Shown piece after piece: positions 19,044 to 27,941 of a stretch of DNA of 64,000 nt. Within the stretch, counting starts at the first letter, position 1. Each line of letters opens with the position of its first letter. Source of the stretch: Candidatus Sumerlaea chitinivorans (GTDB lineage Bacteria > Sumerlaeota > Sumerlaeia > Sumerlaeales > Sumerlaeaceae); the NCBI GenBank assembly GCA_003290465.1, contig CP030759.1, forward strand, positions 2,306,572 to 2,370,571, written 5' to 3'. Below the pieces are notes generated by a model, which saw only the letters and a list, made by a program, of their open reading frames with translations, was not told the DNA's origin and did not search any database. Both the position numbers and the translations under genes were made by a program.

Positions 19044-19655
19044 ATGAGCGATCCAACCCAAGACAAAAAAAACGGGGCGACGCAACCAGCGCCCGAACAA
19101 CCGGACGTGGAAGCCATTATGGCCGAACTCCGCGAACGGGTGGCCGAACGACGTCGCGCGCAGTTCTATCCCGAGGAGCCCCCCGCTTTACCTCCGTCTG
19201 CGTTCGTGGCGATGAGCCCCTCGCTTTCCTCAGACCCGCTGGATCGCCTGCGAGCCGCCGCTCAGCTCGACTTAGACGGCGCCTCCCACCCTGCCCCAGA
19301 GGCACCCCGGCTGTCGCTCCTCACGGCTATCAAAAAGTTTTTCCAATATTGGCGCCGCAAATACTCTGATCCGCTGTTTGCGCCTCAAACGCCACTGCGT
19401 GCAAAAATCATCGCCGCCGCCGAGAACCTGTTCATATTTCGCGCGTGGAAGAAGTTCCACCGTTACTGGACGCGTAAGTACACGGACCCGATTTTTCTGA
19501 ACCAAAGTCAGTTCAATACGCACGTGGTGGGCATGATCGAAAATTTGCTTGCACGGATCGAGAAGCTCGAGGCGGAGGTGGAGCGCCTACGCGCCGAGCA
19601 AAAGCCCCCCACGCCCCCCAAAGAAAAAAGCCGGTCGGATGATCCCCCGCATTGA
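19044..19655 (+). CDS. Hypothetical protein with duplicated YWxRKYxDP motif
   Basis: 203 residues from the ATG at 19044; another ATG at 19038 is too close to the GGCAGG site. The N-terminal 90 residues are polar and Pro-rich. Residues 97-129 and 136-168 are an internal duplication with a 39-residue period. Both copies contain KKF-x2-YW-x-RKY-x-DP-x-F and end in ENL, with 15 of 33 positions identical. The end is a short coiled coil (about 168-190) and a Lys/Pro tail. Sequences like the repeat accompany bacterial methyltransferases and glycosyltransferases, but no function can be given. The last codons overlap the terminator of the convergent cold-shock gene. Confidence 0.6.
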   Translation: MSDPTQDKKNGATQPAPEQPDVEAIMAELRERVAERRRAQFYPEEPPALPPSAFVAMSPSLSSDPLDRLRAAAQLDLDGASHPAPEAPRLSLLTAIKKFFQYWRRKYSDPLFAPQTPLRAKIIAAAENLFIFRAWKKFHRYWTRKYTDPIFLNQSQFNTHVVGMIENLLARIEKLEAEVERLRAEQKPPTPPKEKSRSDDPPH

Positions 19656-19672
19656 GGGGCCTTCCGACCGGA
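19621..19672 (-). terminator. Intrinsic terminator of the cold-shock gene
   Basis: CCGGTCGGA (19632-19640) pairs with 19664-19672, with an inner CCCC/GGGG stem. Read on the minus strand it is followed by GCTTTTTTCTTT. It lies inside the last codons and just past the stop of the convergent gene ending at 19655. Confidence 0.88.
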
Positions 19673-19717
19673 AGATCTCGTTTCGCGTTTCATGTGCGGC
19701 TTTTCAGCCGCGGGGTG

Positions 19718-19924
19718 TTACCCGTTGAGCTTGCGAACGTTCGTGGCCTGAGGACCCTTTGGCCCTTGGGTCACTTCGAAGGTGACCTGGTCACCCTCGC
19801 TTAGGCTCCGGAAGCCGGACCCTACGATCGAGGTGTGGTGGACAAAAAGGTCGGGACCATTGGCCTGAGTGATAAACCCATAGCCTTTGGCATCGTTGAA
19901 CCATTTGACGGTTCCGTTAGGCAT
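19718..19924 (-). CDS. cspA: Cold-shock domain protein
   Basis: 68 residues, one cold-shock domain of typical length. [15 protein letters not shown] contains the RNP1 motif and LFVHHTS contains RNP2. These proteins bind single-stranded RNA and DNA and act as RNA chaperones. The start is ATG, with AGGAGTAGG upstream. The long gap upstream (to 20591) probably includes a leader, as is common for cold-regulated csp genes, but I see no classical cold box. Monocistronic with its own terminator. Confidence 0.97.
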   Translation of the reverse strand: MPNGTVKWFNDAKGYGFITQANGPDLFVHHTSIVGSGFRSLSEGDQVTFEVTQGPKGPQATNVRKLNG

Positions 19925-20591
19925 GCTACCTACTCCTGTGCTGCGAAAACACTTTGGTCTCGCTTAGAATCTGAGGGCTCTTGGAAGGCGGGCAGCCGGA
20001 ATAACTTTCACCCAACCGGCAGCTCCACGAGGGGAGGTGTTGCAGTTGAAGCTCAACTCTTCCGGAGGCTTTGCTTCCTGAGAAGGTTTCCCTGTCTCAT
20101 CGCCTCTCGCCCAACACTTAGAACTGCGCTGCACAATTATTCAGAGAATTCGCCGATTTCGCGGATTTTTTCATTTTTCTTAAGTTTCTGCTCCTTCGAC
20201 CGACATACGCATCCCACGGGATCGGGCGTTACTGTGGGCTCAAGAGCTCGAGAAACAGCCACCAACGAAACCGCGCCAAATCTGCAGCCGACGTCGCCAC
20301 CGTGCCGTAGCGGCGGGCTCGCGGGGACGACTCAAACTCCTGTCCTGTTCTCCCCCGCCAGTGCTTGTGCCGCCATCCGCTTCGCATTTCCCGAACCATG
20401 CGGCGGGCCATTTACTGTTTGCGGGCATTGAAAAACATTCGACAACTCAGCTCCCCGGGCGAATGCATGACCAGTTTCAGGCGTATTCGGCCGGTGAACC
20501 TGCGAACAGCCACTGTGAAGCAGGCTGTGGCGAAGGTCCGAATTTCACCTGAAGTCGCTGGCGACGAAGGCCATTGTCGGAGGAACATGCG
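19925..20591. other. Intergenic region between csp and prfB
   Basis: A 667-base gap between divergent genes. It holds the ribosome site of the csp gene and, at 20579-20583, the GGAGG site of prfB. The middle has runs of T and A but no recognised RNA, repeat or gene. Confidence 0.5.
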
Positions 20592-21711
20592 GTGATCAAC
20601 GACGTCATTGAGCGCTTGGAAGCTCTGCGCGAGCGTATTCTGCAAACGAAGGTGTATCTTTGACCACCCGGCAAAACGGGCCGAAATTGACCGCATGGAG
20701 CGCGAGGCGGCTGCCCCAGACTTCTGGAATGACAACCGCCGCGCGCAGGAACATTTAAAAGCGCTCAATAACCTCAAGCGTTTGGTCGAGCCTTGGGAAA
20801 AGCTCGAGCGCGAAGTCGACGAAGCCTTAGAAATGGCCCTCCTGCTTCGCGACGAGCCCGACGAAGCCATGGCCGAAGAACTTGCCCAGCAGACCGCTGC
20901 CCTCGAGCGCCAGCTCGAAGAACTCGAATTTCGCAACATGCTGAGCGACCCCGACGACGTCGCAAGCTGCTACCTGCACATTCACCCCGGAGCCGGCGGC
21001 ACCGAAAGCTGCGACTGGGCCAGCATGCTTCTGCGCATGTATACGCGCTGGGCCGAGCGCCATGGCTATAAGGTGTCGCTTGTGGATATCCAGCCGGGCG
21101 ACGAAGCGGGCATCGACCGCGCAACACTCTTTATCGAAGGCGAGTACGCCTACGGCTACCTAAAGGCGGAAAACGGCGTGCATCGCCTCGTGCGAATCTC
21201 CCCATTCGACGCGAACAAGCGGCGGCATACTTCGTTTGCCTCGGTCTACGCCTACCCAGATGTCGAGGACGACGTGGAAGTCGAGATCAACGAGAAGGAC
21301 CTGAAGATCGAGACTTTCCGCGCGGGTGGGCGCGGCGGCCAGCACGTCAACGTCACCGACAGCGCGGTGCGCATCACCCACCTACCCACGAAAATCGTGG
21401 TGAGCTGCCAAAACGAGCGCAGCCAACACCAGAACAAAGCCGTGGCGATGAAAATCCTCCGCGCGCGTCTCTATCAGTACTATAAGGAGCAACGCGAGGC
21501 TGAGCTCGCCGCCAAGGAAGGCGAAAAACTCGATATCGCGTGGGGCTCGCAGATCCGCTCCTACGTCTTTCAGCCCTACCAGCTCGTGAAGGACCTGCGC
21601 ACAGGCGTGGAGACCAGCAATATCGAAGCAGTGATGGACGGGGAGATTGACATGTTCATCGAAGCGTGGCTCCGGCAGCAAATGGGCAAGAAAACCCAAA
21701 CCAGCGCTTGA
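20592..21711 (+). CDS. prfB: Peptide chain release factor 2 with programmed +1 frameshift
   Basis: Translation starts at the GTG at 20592, eight bases after GGAGG. The first 23 codons end at an in-frame TGA (20661-20663). Slipping one base at CTT-TGA-C moves into the long frame, which resumes with GAC at 20662, giving about 372 residues, normal for RF2. RF2 recognises UGA and UAA and releases the finished peptide. The stop-recognition tripeptide SPF is in RISPFDANKRR, and the GGQ motif is in GGRGGQHVNV. The frameshift allows RF2 to control its own synthesis: low RF2 slows termination at UGA and favours slippage. Treating 20608 as start would give a wrong N-terminus. Confidence 0.96.
20649..20664 (+). 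promoter_or_regulatory. prfB: prfB programmed +1 frameshift site
   Basis: AAGGTG-TAT-CTT-TGA-C. It has the slippery CTT followed by TGA-C, and three bases before CTT an internal Shine-Dalgarno-like AAGGTG (AGGGGG in Escherichia coli). The internal site is weaker than the classical one. Confidence 0.93.
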
Positions 21712-22231
21712 GGCTATTGCGAAAACTCCACCCGCGACCGCGAATCGCTTAGAATCGGGTAACGGTTTTTCGTTCTTCAAAAGGATGCGGGCGCCGCCAC
21801 CACACCGCACTCTTTAGCACATTGCAACCTCGATGACCGCGACGATCGCGGTTGCCCCGCCCCCCAACTAATCTCGCTTGAACCAAGCATTGCGCGCGAC
21901 AAAATCGTACCGAGTTGGTCCTTGACTTTGGATTTTTCGATTTTCTAATGCTGAGGGGCGATCGGGCGAGACCCAAATGAGGTGGGTGGCCAATGGCCCG
22001 GCTCCGCCATGTCGAAACCCATGAAGGAGCATTGTCTGTTCGAGGCCCCGGTGGCGCCCCAACCCAAGGCTTGGGAACACCATAGCTCGAGGTTCTGCGA
22101 GACCACCAACTTTGCAGAACCGCCATGAGCAGGTGGCAAGAGCGTTCGTGTTTGATCGAGTGCCCCTTGTCCCCCCGCGGCTTCCCTCTGGGGCTCGCCC
22201 GACCGAATCGCCATCTCGAGGAGTCACAGCT
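21712..22231. other. Intergenic region upstream of acsA
   Basis: A 520-base gap with the acsA promoter candidate near 21922 and its ribosome site GAGGAG at 22218-22223. No terminator for prfB and no other gene is visible. Confidence 0.5.
21922..21949 (+). promoter_or_regulatory. Possible sigma70 promoter of acsA
   Basis: TTGACT (21922-21927) and TCTAAT (21944-21949) each match five of six consensus bases and are separated by 16 bases. This would give a leader of about 275 bases before the acsA start. Confidence 0.4.
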
Positions 22232-24187
22232 ATGACAGCACCGGCGAACATCACTTCCGTCCTTCGCGAGCACCGCACGTTTGCCCCGCCCGCATCCTTT
22301 GCCCAGAACGCGTATCTCAACAGCGAAGAAGAGTACGAGCGTCTCTATCGCGAATCCATCGAGGATCCCGAGGGGTTCTGGGCAAAACGCGCCGAGGAAG
22401 AACTCGAATGGTTCCGCATGTGGGATCGGGTACTTGAGTGGAACCTTCCATTTGCCAAGTGGTTCATTGGGGGACAAATCAACGTCGCCCACAACTGCTT
22501 GGATCGGCACGTGCGCACGTGGCGCGCAAACAAAGCCGCTCTGATTTGGGAGGGCGAAGAGGGAGAGGTTCGCACACTGACCTACCACCAGCTCCACTAC
22601 GAGGTGCAGAAGTTTGCCAACGTGCTGCGTCTGCTGGGCGTGGACACTGGCGACCGAGTGGCGATCTACATGCCGCTGATTCCCGAGGCCGTGGTCGCAA
22701 TGCTCGCATGCGCGCGCATTGGCGCAACGCACTCGGTGGTTTTCGGTGGCTTCAGCGCCGAGGCGCTTAAGGACCGCATCAACGATGCGCAATGCAAGCT
22801 CGTGGTGACCGCCGACGGGGGGCGCCGACGGGGCGACATCGTCCAGCTCAAACGCAACGTCGACGCAGCGCTTGAGGAGGCGCCTTCGGTGGACAGTGTG
22901 GTCGTGGTGCGCCGCACCGGCCAAGCCGTCCCAATGCTCCCCGGACGCGACCACTGGTATCACGAACTCATGGAAAACGTCCGGGCCGACTGTCCCTGCG
23001 TTCCCCTCGATTCCGAGCACCCGTTGTTTATTCTTTATACGAGCGGGACGACCGGAAAACCCAAAGGAGTGGTGCACTCGACGGGTGGATATCTGCTGGG
23101 GGTGACGCTCACCACCCGCTACGTTTTCGACCTCAAAGACACGGATACGTATTGGTGCACGGCGGACATTGGCTGGGTGACCGGCCATAGCTACGTCGTC
23201 TACGGTCCGCTTTCGCTCGGAGGCACCGTGTTCATTTATGAAGGCGCCCCGAACTATCCTCAGCCGGACCGGTTCTGGGCCATGATCGATCGGCACCACG
23301 TGAGCATTTTTTATACGGCGCCGACGGCAATCCGCGCCTTCCTGCGATGGGGTGAGCATTGGCCACTGCGTCACAGCTTACGCTCGCTGCGTCTGCTGGG
23401 AACCGTCGGTGAACCCATCAACCCTGAAGCGTGGATGTGGTACCACAAAATCATCGGACGCGGCCGCTGTCCCATCGTAGATACGTGGTGGCAGACCGAA
23501 ACGGGTGCGATCATGATCACCCCCCTGCCGGGGATCACCCGCACGAAACCCGGCAGCGCCACGAAGCCGTTTTTCGGGGTCGTCCCCGATGTCGTCAACA
23601 AACAGGGCGAATCCCTGCCACCCAACACTGGCGGGTTCTTGGTCATTCGCGAGCCGTGGCCTTCCATGATGCGCACCATCTACGGCGACCCCGAACGCTT
23701 CCACCGCCAGTACTTCTCGGAAATCGAGGGTGTCTACTTCACCGGCGACGGAGCGCGCCGCGATGAAGACGGTTACTTTTGGATTATGGGGCGGGTGGAT
23801 GACGTCATCAACGTCAGCGGGCACCGCCTCGGAACAATGGAGATCGAAAGCGCGCTCGTGAGCCATCCGAAGGTGGCGGAGGCCGCAGTGGTGGGCCGCC
23901 CTGACGAACTCAAGGGGCAAGCGATCTGTGCCTTTGTCACCCTTGAGCAGGGCACGGAGCCGAGCGATGAGCTGCGGCAGGAGCTACGCGAACATGTGGC
24001 GCGTGAGATTGGCGCTCTCGCCAAGCCTGACGACATCCGATTCACCGAGGCTCTGCCAAAGACGCGAAGTGGTAAAATCATGCGCCGCCTTCTTCGCGAT
24101 ATTGCGGCGGGCACCGAGAGCATCGGCGATACGACGACCCTCGAGGATTACAGTGTGTTGGCGAAACTGCGCGAGGAGTTGGAATAG
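22232..24187 (+). CDS. acsA: Acetyl-CoA synthetase
   Basis: 651 residues from the ATG at 22232, which has GAGGAG upstream; the frame is open further upstream but without a ribosome site. It activates acetate to acetyl-CoA through acetyl-AMP. Motifs of the ANL superfamily are present: [15 protein letters not shown] (phosphate loop), [10 protein letters not shown] (adenine binding), [20 protein letters not shown] (hinge), and near the C-terminus [13 protein letters not shown], holding the catalytic Lys that is often acetylated. N-terminal [11 protein letters not shown]-like sequence is typical. Single gene; no actP or pta nearby. Confidence 0.97.
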   Translation: MTAPANITSVLREHRTFAPPASFAQNAYLNSEEEYERLYRESIEDPEGFWAKRAEEELEWFRMWDRVLEWNLPFAKWFIGGQINVAHNCLDRHVRTWRANKAALIWEGEEGEVRTLTYHQLHYEVQKFANVLRLLGVDTGDRVAIYMPLIPEAVVAMLACARIGATHSVVFGGFSAEALKDRINDAQCKLVVTADGGRRRGDIVQLKRNVDAALEEAPSVDSVVVVRRTGQAVPMLPGRDHWYHELMENVRADCPCVPLDSEHPLFILYTSGTTGKPKGVVHSTGGYLLGVTLTTRYVFDLKDTDTYWCTADIGWVTGHSYVVYGPLSLGGTVFIYEGAPNYPQPDRFWAMIDRHHVSIFYTAPTAIRAFLRWGEHWPLRHSLRSLRLLGTVGEPINPEAWMWYHKIIGRGRCPIVDTWWQTETGAIMITPLPGITRTKPGSATKPFFGVVPDVVNKQGESLPPNTGGFLVIREPWPSMMRTIYGDPERFHRQYFSEIEGVYFTGDGARRDEDGYFWIMGRVDDVINVSGHRLGTMEIESALVSHPKVAEAAVVGRPDELKGQAICAFVTLEQGTEPSDELRQELREHVAREIGALAKPDDIRFTEALPKTRSGKIMRRLLRDIAAGTESIGDTTTLEDYSVLAKLREELE

Positions 24188-24245
24188 CGGAGGCAGACGT
24201 TTGCGAGAATCGCGAACACGCGCCAGAAAATAGAGCTGAGGGCGC

Positions 24246-24776
24246 TTAGCGAAGCGCTCGCACGAAGGCTTCCACCAACGCGCGGCCAATGGCGGAATCT
24301 GCGCCGAGCCACCATACGGCCACGGCCACAGCCACCACCGCAAAGCGAATCGGATGGCGCTCACACCAACGCAATGGCCCCCAGCGTTCCTCGTTGCGCT
24401 CATGGTACGCCGCATGCTCGCGCAACGCGCTCACGACCTCCGTCTCAATGCGTTGGACGTGGTTCTCCAGCCGCGTCAGCGCTTGCCCAATATGGCGCAG
24501 CTCACTCGTAACCTCGCCCCGCCAGTGCTCAAGGGACACAGCGCCCGCGACGCGAGTGGGACTCGTCACGGAAGTGAGCGATGCTTGGAGCCCACTCTCC
24601 ACATCCGTTCCGGGGAGCTCTCCTGCTGGACAAGCCCATTGCGACATGCCGGGACTTTTTTCTCCGGACATATTGCTCGCCACACCGCCCCCGTCAGGAC
24701 GTGGGTTCGAGACTGTCTCCGTTGGCTCCCCTTCTTGGTGGCCACGGGAGAATTTCGATGTGCCAAACGCAACCAT
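24246..24776 (-). CDS. Small coiled-coil protein with one C-terminal TM helix
   Basis: 176 residues from the ATG at 24776, with AAAGGAA upstream. The first 90 residues are low-complexity and polar. Residues about 95-140 form a coiled coil (LRHIGQALTRLENHVQRIE), then a basic stretch and a TM helix (RFAVVAVAVAVWWLGA) near the C-terminus. The order coiled coil then TM is like short phage membrane proteins of the XhlA/holin type. It is the last gene of the minus-strand run that includes phage head genes, so a phage origin is possible but not shown. Function unknown. Confidence 0.5.
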   Translation of the reverse strand: MVAFGTSKFSRGHQEGEPTETVSNPRPDGGGVASNMSGEKSPGMSQWACPAGELPGTDVESGLQASLTSVTSPTRVAGAVSLEHWRGEVTSELRHIGQALTRLENHVQRIETEVVSALREHAAYHERNEERWGPLRWCERHPIRFAVVAVAVAVWWLGADSAIGRALVEAFVRALR

Positions 24777-24983
24777 CGGATTCCTTTCAACTCTACGTAA
24801 ACAGTGAAGGCCTGCGCCGCCACGAAATGTCAGCGGCGTTCTCACGTCAGCCATGCGATACCGCGCCGTCCGCAAACGACTCTCCCGTCTATGCCCACGC
24901 TATGCACCTGCGGCTGGCGACGCGCGCAGCCGAGGGAGGAGCGCCCCATCTGGCCTGACTGGCGCCTGAGACCAACACCATGC

Positions 24984-25742
24984 CTACATTCGCTTGGCGC
25001 TCAGGGCGAAGGCCTCAAGGTTCGCGTTCTGTTCCTGCATCGTCTGGCGTGGGCCGGTCACCTTGACAAAGAGCAACCCCTGAGGTCCGCCCTCCACCAC
25101 CAACCCAAAGAGGGCGTAGTCGGGCTTGGGCTCCTGCGGAGGCCCCATCATGCCCATGGCAGTCGGCGTGTAGGTGCCGGACGTGCGCACCAAGTAGAGC
25201 CGCAGGCCCCCCGTCTCCAGTTCTGCCACGTCCGCGGGCTGGGAACCGGTCGTGGCCTCATCGCTGCGGAACTGGCCGACCCAACGCTCGATGTTCGCTT
25301 TCGGCGTCCCGCCTTGCCCTGGCCCAAACGCGAATACACTCATCTCGGCATCGCCACCGCTGCCCGGCAAACGATACTGCGCAAGCCGCACGGGCGACGA
25401 AGGCTCTTCCGGAATCCAGCCATCGGGAATCATGAAACCAATCCCCGCCGCGAGCAGTGAGCCAGTGGTGGCACGAACACCGCCGCGATCCGCTGGAGCA
25501 GGCATCCCCATGCTACCTGCGCCGGAAGCTGCGGCCCCCTGAGAAGGCATCCCGCGGGGCGCTCCCCCGCCGGCTCCTGTGTCGCTCGCAACAGCGAGCC
25601 GGAAGGGTGTGGCGGGGGGAGGCGTTTCGCCGGGCGGCCGACTCCACCGCTTTGGGGCATCGCCTTCGCCGCAGCCACCAAGCCCAACGATCACTAACGC
25701 AACCACCACACCTATCCTTCCAAGGTTCCGATCTTTGCTCAT
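24984..25742 (-). CDS. Hypothetical lipoprotein
   Basis: 252 residues from the ATG at 25742 (purine-rich GAGGGAGAG upstream). The signal peptide IGVVVALVIVGLGGC ends in a lipobox. A Pro/Gly/Ala-rich linker (about 30-95) leads to a globular domain beginning GIGFMIPDGWIPEEPSSPVR, a pattern seen in small extracytoplasmic domains. No family recognised. It sits between phage-type genes and the coiled-coil TM protein on the same strand, yet resembles a host envelope protein. Confidence 0.65.
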   Translation of the reverse strand: MSKDRNLGRIGVVVALVIVGLGGCGEGDAPKRWSRPPGETPPPATPFRLAVASDTGAGGGAPRGMPSQGAAASGAGSMGMPAPADRGGVRATTGSLLAAGIGFMIPDGWIPEEPSSPVRLAQYRLPGSGGDAEMSVFAFGPGQGGTPKANIERWVGQFRSDEATTGSQPADVAELETGGLRLYLVRTSGTYTPTAMGMMGPPQEPKPDYALFGLVVEGGPQGLLFVKVTGPRQTMQEQNANLEAFALSAKRM

Positions 25743-25944
25743 ATTTCTCTCCCTCGATCTAAACCTCTCAACAAATCGCCCGCTGGGGCCGAGCAATCAA
25801 TCGTGCAAGGAACGCCGCAGGTGGTTTGCCCTCGCTCAAGCGGTCCTTGCACGCCTTTCGGCGATATTTGCGGCCAATGAGCCTTCAAAGCAAAATTCCG
25901 CACGTTGCTTTCGATACCACACTGCAGTGATCTTGCCGGAAAAT

Positions 25945-26280
25945 TCAGGACCGCTCCGCTCTCCATTCCTGAAGGCCCACGACGCGGGCTTCGTGCTCAG
26001 GTCCGTCGGTGGGCTCCGCGACAGGGAGTTTGGCCAGATGCTCGCGGACGGCTTCCAGCACACACAATTCCACGAGAGCCTCAAGGGCTTCCCCCGATGC
26101 GGCGGGCAGAAGGGTCCTGAAGAGTGCCGCGAACTCAGCAGCTACCGCGTGCGTTTCTTTCTTGGTTGGAAGGAGCGACGTTTCCCCAAGCGCCTGCAAG
26201 GCTCTCGCAAGACCTCCTGCTTGTTCCATTACCCGCAAAAGATGTTCCGCTGCAGCATTTTCGCGCTTCTGACTTTTCAT
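25945..26280 (-). CDS. Small helical protein next to the capsid gene
   Basis: 111 residues, strongly helical, with no signal peptide or TM helix. It begins MKSQKRENAAAEHLLRVMEQ and is rich in Ala, Leu and Glu. In tailed phages the position just after the major capsid gene is often taken by a head-completion or connector protein, but this sequence shows no recognisable motif. It is 216 bases after the capsid stop. Confidence 0.45.
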   Translation of the reverse strand: MKSQKRENAAAEHLLRVMEQAGGLARALQALGETSLLPTKKETHAVAAEFAALFRTLLPAASGEALEALVELCVLEAVREHLAKLPVAEPTDGPEHEARVVGLQEWRAERS

Positions 26281-26496
26281 AGTTCTGTCTTCTCTTTCGT
26301 TCTCTTTGCTTTTTGTTTCCGGACGGCGTCGGTCAGGGAAAGCTGTGGCAGCAGGGCTACGGGCACAATCGCGTCACGGGATCCCGCCTGCAGAGACCGC
26401 GCGCGTCGCCCGCGCTTTGGCCAGCTTGAAGAATGGCTCTTAGGCCTTGCGTTCCCCCGACTGCCCTTCTCCCCCGCTGCCACAGACCTGCAAAGA

Positions 26497-27435
26497 TTAG
26501 TCCACCACGTTCAAAATCCGGTAGGCGGCCCCCGGCGCGATTAGCTTGTGGTCGTAGTACATCTGCACGCGAATCATGTCAGCCTTGCGGCGGTTTTCGC
26601 GCCAGCGCTCCACAAGCCATCCGCCGACACTTCCCCCCACCCCCGTCCACACAAACGTCGCGGCGGCCATGACTTGCTTGAGGGCGGGACGCGGTGGCAC
26701 ATGGAGAACGAACACCTCGTTCTCCCACACGCTCACGCAGATGGGCGGCTGCCCCTTGCGCGCGATGTTCTTGAACGCGCGCGGCACCAGTACCCGGTCC
26801 ACGTCGAGCACCTGTGCCAGAAGCTGCTCCGTCACGACGCCGGCGGTCGTGTACTTGATGCGCTCGACAATCCGGGGATGATTGCGCAGGACATCGAAGA
26901 CGCGATACGGCAACACCACCACGTTTGCGCGCCGCTGCGCATTTTGAAAAATGCTCTCGCGTGCCAGCTGGAAATACTGAAGCGGGTCCGTCGCGGGATC
27001 GTTCCAGTGCTCTGTCGGATCCAGTGAGGTCTCTGGAATCATGGTCGCTGTGCGCAACAAGGTCTCCAGCGCGATCTCTCGATTGAGCGCGATCTTTTCC
27101 GTAAGTAGTTCTGTGCGGTCGATGTCAGGCTGGAGCGGGGGATCGGCGTTCTCGCGCTCTTCGTCGGGGATGGCGGCCTCGAGCGCGTGATCCTCGCAGA
27201 AGTAGCTATCCGAGCTCAACGCGAAGTCCACCTCTGTGGCCTCCGCTCCAGGCGAGCGCAGATCGGGTGTCTGGCGGATCATTTCGCGCTGTGGATCATA
27301 AACGAAGTACTTGTCACTTTGTTTGCGCACCGCCACGCGTGGCGCAACCTCATCCGCAATGTAATCGCCGTTGCGATAGGCCACACTTACGTGGGTAAGC
27401 GCGGTGTCAATGTGCACTTGCGAGACTTCAGGCAT
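26497..27435 (-). CDS. Phage-type major capsid protein
   Basis: 312 residues. Features typical of major capsid proteins of Mu-like and related siphophages are visible: an N-terminal arm, HVSVAYRNGDYIADEVAPRV, then DYFC-like and NREIALETLLRTA helices. The middle has VVVLPYRVFDVLRNHPRIVERIKYT, and the end has VWENEVFVLHVPPRP and MIRVQMYYDHKLIAPGAAYRI. The first and last blocks are characteristic of HK97-fold capsid subunits. The frame is intact with no stop. It follows the cement protein gene by 59 bases, as in phage head operons. The subunit would form a procapsid together with the portal and protease encoded upstream. Confidence 0.78.
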   Translation of the reverse strand: MPEVSQVHIDTALTHVSVAYRNGDYIADEVAPRVAVRKQSDKYFVYDPQREMIRQTPDLRSPGAEATEVDFALSSDSYFCEDHALEAAIPDEERENADPPLQPDIDRTELLTEKIALNREIALETLLRTATMIPETSLDPTEHWNDPATDPLQYFQLARESIFQNAQRRANVVVLPYRVFDVLRNHPRIVERIKYTTAGVVTEQLLAQVLDVDRVLVPRAFKNIARKGQPPICVSVWENEVFVLHVPPRPALKQVMAAATFVWTGVGGSVGGWLVERWRENRRKADMIRVQMYYDHKLIAPGAAYRILNVVD

Positions 27436-27494
27436 GGGGTTTCTGTCCTTTCTTGGCTATTCGGGGTTTTCAAAAGCGTGGGTCACCAGACACG

Positions 27495-27884
27495 TTAGGC
27501 GGTGTGTTCGTGAATCGAGATGAACACCTCGATAATGTCGCCGTCGGTCACCGCTGTGGTTTCCGCAAATCCAAGGCAATTGAGCTTGGTGCCCGGGCTT
27601 GCCGTGGCTTGCTTCACCTTGCCGGAGCTGCCGGCGGCAATCACCGGGGCTCCGGCGGGAATTGCACCCGCGGCCACCACCTCGGCAATGCCCGCCTTGC
27701 GGACGGTCACGGCGCGCCCCTCCGACAACTGGCTATGCATGGTAATGCCGAGAAGCCCAGGCGCGTTCTCCGCGGCCGGCAAAGTGCACTCTCCCGGAAG
27801 TGGGCCTTGCACCACCACGCGCCCGGCTCCAACTCCGTTCGGACTAACGATTTTGTAGGTCTTGTCGAGTAAGTGAATTGGCAT
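27495..27884 (-). CDS. Capsid cement/decoration protein, DUF2190-like
   Basis: 129 residues. The pattern PGLLGITMHSQLSEGRAVTVRKAGIAEV, then AGAIPAGAPVIAAGSSGKV and LGFAETTAVTDGDIIEVFI, matches the DUF2190 family of phage capsid cement proteins. These bind to the outside of mature capsids and stabilise them. The gene lies between the protease and the major capsid genes, as in many phages. Length is near the family norm. Confidence 0.8.
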   Translation of the reverse strand: MPIHLLDKTYKIVSPNGVGAGRVVVQGPLPGECTLPAAENAPGLLGITMHSQLSEGRAVTVRKAGIAEVVAAGAIPAGAPVIAAGSSGKVKQATASPGTKLNCLGFAETTAVTDGDIIEVFISIHEHTA

Positions 27885-27941
27885 AGTTTCGCTCTCTTTC
27901 GCTGTAGAACTTGCTCAATGTCGTTGCGATGGGGCGGCTGT

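Noticed and set aside
21749-23374. 541-residue open frame on the minus strand
   Set aside because: It lies antisense to acsA; its length comes from G+C-rich codon use. The plus-strand frame has full acetyl-CoA synthetase motifs.
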